DNA from: JBGLNL01 sp046484125
GTDB lineage: Bacteria; Chloroflexota; Dehalococcoidia; SZUA-161; SpSt-899
Assembly: GCA_046484125.1 (NCBI GenBank)
Contig: JAWOBX010000043.1
Span: 5,283-69,282 of the forward strand
DNA: 64,000 nt
Reading direction: 5' to 3'
Numbering within the stretch: the first letter of the stretch is position 1; every line of letters starts with the position of its first letter. The notes beneath the pieces are model-generated. The model made no database searches. It was not told the origin of the DNA and worked only from the letters and a program-made list of their open reading frames with translations. The position numbers and the translations under genes are program-made. Positions 42,525-50,419 of the stretch are shown piece after piece.

Positions 42525-43376
42525 ATGGAGATTAAAAAGGTAGGGGTTGTTGGGTGTGGAATAATGGGTGGTGGTATTGCTCAGGTTTGCGCTGAATCGG
42601 GCTATGAGACGATTGCCCGTGAGATTAATGATGATCTACTGAATAAGGGCATGAAGGTCATCGAAGGCAACTGGAAAAAGAGTGTCTCTAAAGGCAAGAT
42701 GACTGAGGATGAGCAAAAGGCTGCAAGAGCAAGGCTTCATGGTACTACAGATATGAAGGATTTCGCCGGGTGTGACCTGGTAATAGAGGCGGTGGTCGAG
42801 CTGATGGACCTTAAAAAAGAGGTTTTTACCGAGCTGGATAAGATAGTTCCTGAAAACGCCATACTCGCCAGCAATACATCCTGCCTCTCTATAATTGAGA
42901 TGGCTTCAGTGACCTCAAAACCTGACAGATTCATGGGCATCCACTTTTTCAACCCTGTGCCGGTAATGAAGCCTGTGGAGCTGGTAAAAACCATAACTAC
43001 CTCCGATGAAACGGTAGAAAAGGCCCGGGCATTTACAGGGTCGCTTGGAAAAGAGCCGATTATTGCCAAAGATACCCCCGGGTTCATAGTAAACCTGTTT
43101 CTGATACCGTATCTCCTGCACGCAATCCAGGCATATCAGGATGGACTGGCCACACGTGAGGATATTGACAAGGGAGTGAAGCTTGGCTTGAATCATCCGA
43201 TGGGACCTTTAACTCTGGCTGATTTTGTTGGACTTGACACGACTTATCACATAGCGTGCGCAATGTATGAGGAAACGAGAGACCCACGGTTTGTTCCGCC
43301 AACACTGCTCAAGCAGATGGTAACAGCCGGATGGATGGGGCGAAAATCGGGAAAGGGTTTCTACGATTACAGTTAG
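42525..43376 (+). CDS. 3-hydroxybutyryl-CoA dehydrogenase
   Basis: A 283-residue NAD(P)-dependent 3-hydroxyacyl-CoA dehydrogenase. The N-terminal Rossmann motif VGVVGCGIMGGGIAQVCAES is at residues 6-25. The catalytic His and Glu lie in GIHFFNPVPVMKPVELV (about 139-155), and KDTPGFIVNLFLIPYLLHAI connects to the dimerisation domain. Length fits the short, monofunctional hbd/paaH type that acts on C4 substrates. AAGGAGG is positioned before the ATG. It lies between crotonase (35 bp) and thiolase (15 bp) genes. Confidence 0.95.
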   Translation: MEIKKVGVVGCGIMGGGIAQVCAESGYETIAREINDDLLNKGMKVIEGNWKKSVSKGKMTEDEQKAARARLHGTTDMKDFAGCDLVIEAVVELMDLKKEVFTELDKIVPENAILASNTSCLSIIEMASVTSKPDRFMGIHFFNPVPVMKPVELVKTITTSDETVEKARAFTGSLGKEPIIAKDTPGFIVNLFLIPYLLHAIQAYQDGLATREDIDKGVKLGLNHPMGPLTLADFVGLDTTYHIACAMYEETRDPRFVPPTLLKQMVTAGWMGRKSGKGFYDYS

Positions 43377-43391
43377 GACGGAGCCGGTGAT

Positions 43392-44684
43392 ATGGAAAGA
43401 GAAGTAGTTATTGTAAGCGGGGCACGTACGGCTGTTGGAGCGTTCGGCGGGTCACTGAAAGAGGTGTCCGCGATTAAGCTTGGAAGTATAGTTATTCGTG
43501 ACGCTATGCTGCGGGCGGGTCTGAGTCCTGAGCCTTCGAAGGAATGCCTGGAGTGCGGCCCGGATATTCTTAAAGGAGAAGGGCCCTGTCAGCTGGAACG
43601 GGATTATCACGTATGGAACCAGTCACTGACCCCGGTTCATGTAGATGAAGTGATAATGGGTAATGTGTTGCAGGCGGGTCAGGGCCAGAATCCAGCGAGG
43701 CAGGCGAGCATATATGCGGGTATGCCAAAGGAATGCCCGGCGTTTACCCTGAACAAAGTTTGCGCTTCGGGTATGAAAGCAATAATTGCCGGGACACAGG
43801 CGATAAAGGCTGGAGACGCGGATGTGATCCTGGCCGGCGGAATGGAGTCAATGAGCAACGCGCCGTACGCTCTGCCGAAGGCCAGATGGGGCTATAGAAT
43901 GGATGTCTCATCAAAAGGGGACCTGTATGACCTTATGGTACTCGACGGGCTGTGGGAGATATTCTACGGGTATCATATGGGTAATACCGCGGAAAACATA
44001 GCAAAAAAGTACAATATCGGAAGGGAAGAACAGGATGAGATAGGGCTGCTGAGTCATCAGCGTGCTCTATCGGCAATAGAAAAAGGGTATTTTGATGAGG
44101 AGATTGTTCCGGTTAAAATACCACAGAAGAAAGGCGATGACAAAATCGTAGATAAGGACGAGCGTCCCATGGAGACGTCGATGGAGAAGATGGCCAGGTT
44201 AGCTCCCGCGTTTCGAAAAGATGGAACGGTTACCGCGGGTAACGCGTCCGGGATAAATGATGCTTCAGCGGCCGTAGTGCTCATGGCCAGGGAAAAGGCG
44301 AGGGAAATGGGGATAGAACCATTCGCCTCCGTCAGATCGTATGCGTCGGGAGGGATTGATCCCGCTTACATGGGTTTAGGCCCAATCCCCGCCACAAGAA
44401 TGGCTCTCAAGAAGGCGGGCCTGACTATGAATGACATGGACCTGCTGGAGATAAACGAGGCATTCGCTTCGCAGGCAATAGCTTGTATGAGAGAGTTGGA
44501 CATAGCAAAAAATGAGGTCAATCTGAATGGCAGCGGTATTTCCCTTGGCCATCCAATCGGTGCAAGTGGCGCCAGGATGATTGTCAGCGCAATGTATGAG
44601 ATGAAAAGAAGAGATCTCAAGCTGGGACTGCTAACCATGTGTATTGGAGGTGGACAGGGTTGCGCGATTGTTCTGGAGAGGTGA
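43392..44684 (+). CDS. Acetyl-CoA acetyltransferase (thiolase) with an N-terminal-domain insertion
   Basis: A 430-residue thiolase, about 35-40 residues longer than most. The nucleophilic Cys is in NKVCASGMKAI (about residue 120), the catalytic His in LGHPIGASGARM and the second Cys in MCIGGGQGCA at the C-terminus, so the active site is complete. Extra residues 44-83, just before VDEVIMGNVLQAGQGQNPAR, contain CLECGPDILKGEGPC and could bind a metal or partner; similar insertions may exist in relatives. The enzyme condenses or splits acetoacetyl-CoA-type substrates and completes the crotonase-dehydrogenase-thiolase operon. Confidence 0.94.
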   Translation: MEREVVIVSGARTAVGAFGGSLKEVSAIKLGSIVIRDAMLRAGLSPEPSKECLECGPDILKGEGPCQLERDYHVWNQSLTPVHVDEVIMGNVLQAGQGQNPARQASIYAGMPKECPAFTLNKVCASGMKAIIAGTQAIKAGDADVILAGGMESMSNAPYALPKARWGYRMDVSSKGDLYDLMVLDGLWEIFYGYHMGNTAENIAKKYNIGREEQDEIGLLSHQRALSAIEKGYFDEEIVPVKIPQKKGDDKIVDKDERPMETSMEKMARLAPAFRKDGTVTAGNASGINDASAAVVLMAREKAREMGIEPFASVRSYASGGIDPAYMGLGPIPATRMALKKAGLTMNDMDLLEINEAFASQAIACMRELDIAKNEVNLNGSGISLGHPIGASGARMIVSAMYEMKRRDLKLGLLTMCIGGGQGCAIVLER

Positions 44685-44689
44685 CCGGC

Positions 44690-44800
44690 TTAAACAACCT
44701 CCGATAAAGTGGTGACCTCTGGGGTCCGCGGCTTTCCTCCCGGATTTACAATCCCCCTTGGGATTTGGTGGGAATAATAAGGGTTGGTCAGCTTTCCTTA
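44690..44800 (+). repeat. MITE-like intergenic repeat copy (diverged)
   Basis: Shows AAGTGGTGACCTCTGGGGTC, a disrupted first hairpin (CTTTCCTCCCGG), ATCCCCCTTGGGATTTGG and AATAAGGGTTGGTCAG in family order. It starts right after the thiolase stop. Confidence 0.6.
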
Positions 44801-45052
44801 TTTTGTGACCAAACTCAATGCCGTCCAAATCTGAACCCTTAAACTTCGAGCGGTCCCGGTAGATCTTTCTCATGGCGTCGAAGTGGAGCTGGTTGATTAA
44901 AAGCCCGGTTTTCCGCTGACTCTCATAGTTGTCAGCTTGTAATCCGCTTGTGTTCTCCTGCGCCTGAGGAAAGAATAGCGTTATGACAGTGACTGCTGTT
45001 AAACTTTACTTTAACATTAAAGAGTGACATTTTGGCAGTCGAACAGCATAAT

Positions 45053-45164
45053 CTAAGGAGACTCTTTTAGTAAGTGGCGACTTCGGGGATCTGGTGGTGT
45101 CCGCCAGCTTCAGATTTCCCCCGGGACCGGGGGATTAAAAGGGGTTGATCAGAGGCTCATTAAG
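45053..45164 (+). repeat. MITE-like repeat, first unit of a tandem pair
   Basis: Starts TAAGGAGACTCTTTTAG, contains GTGGCGACTTCGGGG, a GGTGGTGTCCGCC hairpin and CCCCCGGGACCGGGGG, and ends TTGATCAGAGGCTCATTAAG. It is joined directly to the second unit with a period of 107 bp and shares a few boundary bases (TTAAGGA). Confidence 0.85.
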
Positions 45165-45268
45165 GAATCTCTCAATAAGAGATGACTTCGGGGGTCTGGG
45201 GGTGTTCCCCAGCTTCATAAGTCCCCGGGACCGGGGACTTAAAAGAGGTTGATCAGAGGCTCATTAAG
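45160..45268 (+). repeat. MITE-like repeat, second unit of a tandem pair
   Basis: Starts TTAAGGAATCTCTCAATAAG, contains TGACTTCGGGGGTCTGGGGG, TTCCCCAGCTTC and CCCCGGGACCGGGG, and ends TTGATCAGAGGCTCATTAAG. The end lies 4 bp before the ispG ATG (45273), so the repeat forms the whole immediate leader of ispG. Confidence 0.85.
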
Positions 45269-45272
45269 CAAA

Positions 45273-46322
45273 ATGATCAAGAGGCGAATATCGCGACCCA
45301 TAAATGTCGGTGGGGTAAAGGTCGGGGGGGGAGCCCGCGTGGTGATCCAGTCAATGACGAAGACTGATACTCGCGACGTTTCCGCCACTCTTAATCAGAT
45401 TAACCGGCTGGCGGAGTGCGGGTGCGGAATAGTACGTCTTGCCGTTCCCGATATGGACGCCGCCGACTCACTTGGAAGGATTAAGAAATCTTCACCAATA
45501 CCATTGATAGCTGATATACATTTCGATCATAGACTGGCGGTTGCTTCCATAAATAGTGGCGTTGATCAAGTCAGGTTCAATCCGGGCAATATCAGGGGAG
45601 ACGAAAAAATCGCTGAGATCGTCAGGTGTGCCAGCGAAAGATCTCTGCCACTTAGAATAGGCGTAAATGCCGGAAGTCTGGCGCACAAGCGGGATGAGGC
45701 GGAGCTCGCCACCTTGATGGCCGAAGCGGCATTGGACCAGGTGCGGCTGCTGGAAGATATGAACTATGATTTGATCGAAATATCCCTGAAGGCATCGGAT
45801 GTGATGACCACAATCGAGGCGAACAAGCTGATCGCATTGAAAACGCCGTATCCGTTGCATATTGGAATTACCGAGGCCGGGTTGCCGGGTCCCGGCAGCA
45901 TACGCAGCGCGGTGGGACTGGGGGTTTTGCTCTATGAGGGACTGGGTGACAGCTTGAGAGTTTCACTCACTACGCCGGATCCGTGTGAAGAGGTGCTGGC
46001 TGGCCTGGATATCCTTCATTCACTGGAACTGATGGACAGTACTCCCAGACTCATAAGCTGCCCCACATGCGGGCGTTGTGAGGCGGAAGGATTCTTCGAA
46101 CTGGCAGGAGCGATCGAAAAGGAATTGAGGAAGCTGGAGAAACCGGTAACGGTGGCGGTGATGGGTTGTGTGGTCAATGGCCCCGGGGAGGCGCGAGACG
46201 CTGATGTTGGTCTGGCCTGCGGCAGGGGGAGAGGTGTGATCTTTAAAAAGGGTGAAAAGGTCGCTACTGTTGAAGAAACCGAGTTCTTTAGCGCCCTGAT
46301 GAAGGAAATAAGTGTGTTGTAG
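45273..46322 (+). CDS. ispG: 4-hydroxy-3-methylbut-2-enyl-diphosphate synthase IspG
   Basis: A 349-residue IspG, the [4Fe-4S] enzyme that makes HMBPP in the MEP isoprenoid pathway. It opens with RRISRPINVGGVKVGGG and VVIQSMTKTDTRD, has PLIADIHFDHRLAVASI near residue 80, and ends with the cluster-binding ISCPTCGRCEAEG and VMGCVVNGPGEARDADVG (residues about 262-310). The shorter length lacks the plant insert, as in most bacteria. ATG 45273 is chosen; an upstream TTG in the same frame lies in the repeat element. No ordinary Shine-Dalgarno sequence is seen, only GAGGCTCATTAAGC from the repeat end, which might itself serve as the ribosome binding region. Confidence 0.95.
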   Translation: MIKRRISRPINVGGVKVGGGARVVIQSMTKTDTRDVSATLNQINRLAECGCGIVRLAVPDMDAADSLGRIKKSSPIPLIADIHFDHRLAVASINSGVDQVRFNPGNIRGDEKIAEIVRCASERSLPLRIGVNAGSLAHKRDEAELATLMAEAALDQVRLLEDMNYDLIEISLKASDVMTTIEANKLIALKTPYPLHIGITEAGLPGPGSIRSAVGLGVLLYEGLGDSLRVSLTTPDPCEEVLAGLDILHSLELMDSTPRLISCPTCGRCEAEGFFELAGAIEKELRKLEKPVTVAVMGCVVNGPGEARDADVGLACGRGRGVIFKKGEKVATVEETEFFSALMKEISVL

Positions 46323-46406
46323 CGGATCATATGGTCCGGAAATCGTCATCATCGAAAATTGCTTGTGAGGACTGATGATCAAACCTTAGGTAAGCTGAAA
46401 ATCAAG

Positions 46407-46462
46407 CAACCTTTCAGAGTAAGTGGTGACTCCGGGGGATCCGGTCGGTCAGAGGTTTCAGA
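46407..46462 (+). repeat. Degenerate fragment of the MITE-like repeat
   Basis: AACCTTTCAGAGTAAGTGG then TGACTCCGGGGGATCCGG match the first half of the family, and GGTCAGAGGTTTCAG the last part; the middle hairpins are deleted. It lies between ispG and the next gene. Confidence 0.5.
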
Positions 46463-46491
46463 CGATTTCCATGTAATTAGAGGGAAAGGAA

Positions 46492-47403
46492 TTGACTCAC
46501 ATATCAATATCCACAATGTGGAGTGAGAGATTTACGAACATCGCTGAGTTCATACAGGATGCCAGGGGCACGGGTTTTACGCATCTGGAACTTAACAGCA
46601 TATTATCACCAGAACGTCTAAAAGAACTCCTTTCGGTCAATGATCTCGGGATATCCAGTGTCCACGCTCCATCGCCCAATACGGAAACAGCCGCGGGAAT
46701 GGCCAACCGTCTTTCTCTGGGATCGCTGAATGAAAATGAGAGACGGGCGGCCATAGAGGTTACCGTATCCACGATCAACCTCGCTTCAGAGGTGGGCGCC
46801 CGGGTAGTTGTTGTACATGCGGGGTACGCCGATATGAATCCGGATATGGAAAAAGATCTGCGAAGAATGTATTTGGACGGTCTGGGGGAGAGCGACGAGT
46901 TTGAAAGATTGCGATGCAGTATAGTTGAGTTACGGTCGTTTAACGCCTGTCCGCACGTTGACGCGGCAAAAGAGAGCCTCAGGGAGCTCGCCGATTACGC
47001 TAGGAAAAAAGGGATTCAGATTGCCCTTGAGAATAGAGTCAACTATCACGAGATTCCCAGCATAGACGAGATGGTAGACATAATGAGTGAGTTTCAGCCG
47101 GAGGTGGTAGGGTACTGGCATGATGTTGGTCACGCAGAGATTCAGTCCCGAACAGGTTTCACTCCTCATATGGACTGGTTTAAAGCACTTGAGGATCGAA
47201 TGGTGGGTGTTCACTTACACGATCTCCGGGGGCTGAAGGATCATTATGCCCCGGGGTCTGGAGACATCAACTGGCGGTTGCTGGCTGACAAGCTGGCCGG
47301 GAACATAGTCCGGGTTTGTGAAATAGCAGCATGGAATGAGCCTGAGGATGCCGGCGGGGCCATAAGCTTCCTGAAGGAGACGGGGGTACTCAGTCATTCT
47401 TGA
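46492..47403 (+). CDS. Sugar phosphate isomerase/epimerase (xylose isomerase-like TIM barrel)
   Basis: A 303-residue AP-endonuclease-2/xylose-isomerase-like barrel. Recognisable metal-site strands are VVVHAGYADMNPDM near residue 103, IALENRVNYHEIPSIDEM near 180, GYWHDVGHAEIQSRTG near 205 and VGVHLHDLRGLKDHYAPGSG near 239-258. Such enzymes isomerise or epimerise sugars or sugar phosphates, or act as hydroxypyruvate isomerases. The TTG start at 46492 follows GAGGGAAAGGAA. It heads the plus-strand island with a zinc dehydrogenase, mtnA and mtnP, so it may act on a sugar released in that pathway; this is inference. Confidence 0.85.
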   Translation: MTHISISTMWSERFTNIAEFIQDARGTGFTHLELNSILSPERLKELLSVNDLGISSVHAPSPNTETAAGMANRLSLGSLNENERRAAIEVTVSTINLASEVGARVVVVHAGYADMNPDMEKDLRRMYLDGLGESDEFERLRCSIVELRSFNACPHVDAAKESLRELADYARKKGIQIALENRVNYHEIPSIDEMVDIMSEFQPEVVGYWHDVGHAEIQSRTGFTPHMDWFKALEDRMVGVHLHDLRGLKDHYAPGSGDINWRLLADKLAGNIVRVCEIAAWNEPEDAGGAISFLKETGVLSHS

Positions 47404-47499
47404 AAACCAGCCGAATATCATGTGCACTAATACCGGGGCTGGAAGATGCCCGCTGATTGATTGATCACAGAATGATATTGAGCATGGTCCGGAGAAAAA

Positions 47500-48456
47500 A
47501 TGCGCGCCGTTGTTTTTGACAGAGAATTACGTTTCGTCCGTGATTATCCGGTCCCCTCGCGTGAACCCGGATGGGCCATGATTCGGGTCAGTCTGGCAGG
47601 TATCTGCAAGACTGATATAGAGATCACCAAAGGATATATGGGGTTTTCCGGGGTCGTGGGGCATGAATTCGTGGGTATTGTCGATGAAGCCGAGGATCCC
47701 GTTTTGGTCGGTAAGAGGGTGGTCGGGGAGATAAACGCGGCTTGCGGTAAATGTCAAATATGTGATATAGGATTGGGACGGCACTGCCCTCACCGGTCTA
47801 CTTTGGGGATCGACAAGCTCGATGGTTGTATGGCGGATTACTGTGTATTACCGGTGAGCAATCTGGTAAGGGTTCCCGATGGAATTTCCGACGAAAGGGC
47901 TGTCTTTATTGAGCCACTCTCCGCCGCGTGTGAAATACTTCAGCAGCTAAGGCCGGAGCTCTGGGAACGCGCGGTGGTGCTGGGGGATGGGAGGCTGGGG
48001 ATACTGTGTTCCTGGGTACTTTGTACCGTACTTTCCGACGTAACTCTGGCAGGCCATCATCCAGAGAAGCTTGGTATCGCGCAATGGCGAGGATTGAAGA
48101 CGACGAGAGATGCCGGCAAATCGGTAACGAACGCCGACATCGTCGTGGAGGCGACCGGCTCACCGGATGGATTAAGGGAGGCTATGGAGATCTGCGGGCC
48201 CAGGGGCAGGATAGTACTAAAGTCAACGATCGCGGCACACACTGATTTGAACCTTTCGCCGCTGGTGATAAACGAGCAGACTTTGATAGGGTCGCGTTGT
48301 GGTCGGTTTCAAGACGGACTTCGAATCCTGGAATCTTATCCGGATATGCCAATCGAAAGAATGATCACAGGTCGGTACTCGATCGAAGAGTCATTAGCCG
48401 CGTTCGACCGGGCGGTAAAACCGGATGCGCTTAAAATACTGATAAAGGTAGACTGA
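47500..48456 (+). CDS. Zinc-dependent alcohol dehydrogenase-like protein (MDR family)
   Basis: A 318-residue medium-chain dehydrogenase, shorter than the usual 340-350. Catalytic-zinc residues are in AGICKTDIEITKG (Cys near residue 35) and GVVGHEFVG (His near 55). The structural zinc loop CGKCQICDIGLGRHC is complete at about 85-99. The Rossmann part shows VVLGDGRLGILCSWVLC near 165, where the usual GxGxxG reads GDGRLG, so cofactor binding may be altered. Family members oxidise polyols or sugars (for example sorbitol or threonine dehydrogenases). It lies between the sugar isomerase and mtnA. Confidence 0.88.
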   Translation: MRAVVFDRELRFVRDYPVPSREPGWAMIRVSLAGICKTDIEITKGYMGFSGVVGHEFVGIVDEAEDPVLVGKRVVGEINAACGKCQICDIGLGRHCPHRSTLGIDKLDGCMADYCVLPVSNLVRVPDGISDERAVFIEPLSAACEILQQLRPELWERAVVLGDGRLGILCSWVLCTVLSDVTLAGHHPEKLGIAQWRGLKTTRDAGKSVTNADIVVEATGSPDGLREAMEICGPRGRIVLKSTIAAHTDLNLSPLVINEQTLIGSRCGRFQDGLRILESYPDMPIERMITGRYSIEESLAAFDRAVKPDALKILIKVD

Positions 48457-48502
48457 TTAAACAACCCGGGTCTACTATAAACGAAGGCTGGTACTCGATA
48501 CT

Positions 48503-49546
48503 ATGAAGATAAAACCGATAGAATGGCAAGATGGAAAGATTATACTTTTAGATCAGACCCGCCTACCGAGGGAGGAAGTATTCCTTGAAATACCGGGTGT
48601 CGATGGAATTTGTGAGGCAATCAAGGCGCTCCGGATTCGAGGCGCTCCGGCTATTGGTGTCGCCGCGGCTTATGGGTTGGTGCTGGGCGCGCGGGAAATC
48701 ATGGAAGAATCGAGAGAAGACTTCCTGTCGCAGTTAAAGAGGATATCCGACACCATTTTGGAGACACGCCCTACAGCGGTGAACATATTCTGGGCGCTGG
48801 AGAGAATGAAGCGGACCGCCAGCGGCTTCTCAGATACTGAGGAGATTAAATCTGCTCTGGAGGGAGAAGCCCGCGCCATTGAGAGAGAGACGGCTGAGGA
48901 TGACCGCAGGTTGAGTGAATACGGGGCCGAACTGATACATGACGGTTCCACCATACTCACTCATTGCAATGCCGGATCCCTTGCCACATCCGGTTATGGT
49001 ACAGCACTGGGCATGATCGGCGCGGCTTTCGAGCGGGGCAAACGAATCCAGGTGTTTGCCGATGAGACGAGACCGTTACTGCAGGGAGCTAGACTTACTA
49101 CCTGGGAGTTGATGAGGGCTGGAATACCGGTGACTCTCATCACCGATAATATGGCGGGCCATTTCATGAAGCAGGGGAAAATAGACTGTGTAGTAGTGGG
49201 AGCCGACAGGATCGCAGCTAACGGGGATGTAGCGAACAAGATCGGCACATACAGCGTAGCGGTACTGGCTCACGAGCACGAAATCCCGTTTTACGTCTGT
49301 GCCCCTGTTAGCACAATAGATTTTTCGATCCAATCCGGTAGCGAAATCCCTATAGAGGAGAGAGACGCGCGTGAAGTCACTGAGATACTTGGAGTCCGTA
49401 TAGCCCCTGAGGGTGTACATGTATTGAATCCGGCATTCGATATCACGCCTCACAGCTATGTTTCTGCTATAATTACGGAAGAGGGTGTGGCCAGAGCGCC
49501 TTATCTGGACAGTCTGGGGAAAATGCGTAAAGGAGAGAGGTATTGA
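48503..49546 (+). CDS. mtnA: S-methyl-5-thioribose-1-phosphate isomerase
   Basis: A 347-residue MtnA, related to eIF2B subunits, which turns methylthioribose-1-phosphate into the ribulose form. RIRGAPAIGVAAAYGLVLGA (about residues 45-64), the catalytic Cys in LTHCNAGSLATSGYGTALG (about 155-173) and the catalytic Asp in VVVGADRIAANGDVANKIGT (about 232-251) are all present. Isomerisation of 5-deoxyribose-1-phosphate is a known side role. It overlaps mtnP by 4 nt. Later steps of the aerobic methionine salvage pathway (MtnB, C, D) are not in the window, as expected for an anaerobe. Confidence 0.96.
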   Translation: MKIKPIEWQDGKIILLDQTRLPREEVFLEIPGVDGICEAIKALRIRGAPAIGVAAAYGLVLGAREIMEESREDFLSQLKRISDTILETRPTAVNIFWALERMKRTASGFSDTEEIKSALEGEARAIERETAEDDRRLSEYGAELIHDGSTILTHCNAGSLATSGYGTALGMIGAAFERGKRIQVFADETRPLLQGARLTTWELMRAGIPVTLITDNMAGHFMKQGKIDCVVVGADRIAANGDVANKIGTYSVAVLAHEHEIPFYVCAPVSTIDFSIQSGSEIPIEERDAREVTEILGVRIAPEGVHVLNPAFDITPHSYVSAIITEEGVARAPYLDSLGKMRKGERY

Positions 49547-50409
49547 CTAAGGGAGCAAAGATCGGAGTGATAGGGGGAACCGGCCTGTATGAGATAGAGG
49601 GGATGGTGGGCCTGGAGGAGGTTAAGGTTCATACTCCTTTTGGTGACCCCAGTGACGTGATCGGCATTGGAAGCCTCGAAGGGGTCAACATCGCGTTTCT
49701 GCCAAGACATGGAAAGGGGCATCGTATAGCTCCGAATGAGTTACCGCAAAGGGCCAACATCTGGGCGCTGAAATCCCTTGGCGTGGAATGGATCATAGCC
49801 GTCAACTCCGCTGGAAGCTTTAAACAGGAGGTCAGGCCGCGGGAACTGGTTATTCCCGACCAGGTCATAGATCGAACCAGGGGAAGAATAAATACGTTTT
49901 TTGGTAACGGTGTGGTTGCTCACCTGACATACGCCAAGCCCTTCTGCCCGGTGCTCAGCGGGATACTCTTTCAGGCCGCACAGGAAGCGGGAGCCAGAGT
50001 GCACAAGGGCGGTACGTTTGTTGCTATGGAGGGACCGCAGTTTTCCACTGTGGCGGAATCACGACTGTATAAGTCGTGGGGGGCCGATATTATAGGTATG
50101 ACGGTCCTCCCTGAGGCGAAGCTGGCACGCGAGGCTGAAATATGTTATGCCACGGTGGCGTGTGTTACCGATTATGATTCCTGGCATGATGATCTGGGAG
50201 AGGTGAGGATAGAGGAGATTATAGAGATACTCTCTCAGAACGTGGACAGGGCCAAACAGATAATCAGGATAGCTGCCATGAATGTCCCTGAGATCCGAGA
50301 ATGTAATTGTATCAACGCGCTTGAAAACGCTATTGTTACCGATCCGGCGGCGATACCGGACGAGGTCAGACGTGACCTGGACATTATTATCGGGAAATAT
50401 ATCAAGTGA
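49543..50409 (+). CDS. mtnP: S-methyl-5'-thioadenosine phosphorylase
   Basis: A 288-residue purine nucleoside phosphorylase-type enzyme that cleaves methylthioadenosine (or inosine/adenosine) with phosphate. IGVIGGTGLYEIEGM at the N-terminus, FLPRHGKGHRIAPNELPQRA near residue 52 (His and Arg phosphate site), FVAMEGPQFSTVAESRLYKS near 150 and the Asp pair in CVTDYDSWHDD near 210 fit the MTAP family. It starts at a TTG overlapping the mtnA stop (TTGA). The product methylthioribose-1-phosphate is the MtnA substrate, so the pair forms a two-step unit. Confidence 0.95.
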   Translation: MTKGAKIGVIGGTGLYEIEGMVGLEEVKVHTPFGDPSDVIGIGSLEGVNIAFLPRHGKGHRIAPNELPQRANIWALKSLGVEWIIAVNSAGSFKQEVRPRELVIPDQVIDRTRGRINTFFGNGVVAHLTYAKPFCPVLSGILFQAAQEAGARVHKGGTFVAMEGPQFSTVAESRLYKSWGADIIGMTVLPEAKLAREAEICYATVACVTDYDSWHDDLGEVRIEEIIEILSQNVDRAKQIIRIAAMNVPEIRECNCINALENAIVTDPAAIPDEVRRDLDIIIGKYIK

Positions 50410-50419
50410 GGCGGCCAAA

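Noticed and set aside
45053..45268. Tandem repeat considered as a small CRISPR array
   Set aside because: The units are 107 bp, joined without unique spacers, and scattered single copies exist elsewhere; no cas genes are present.
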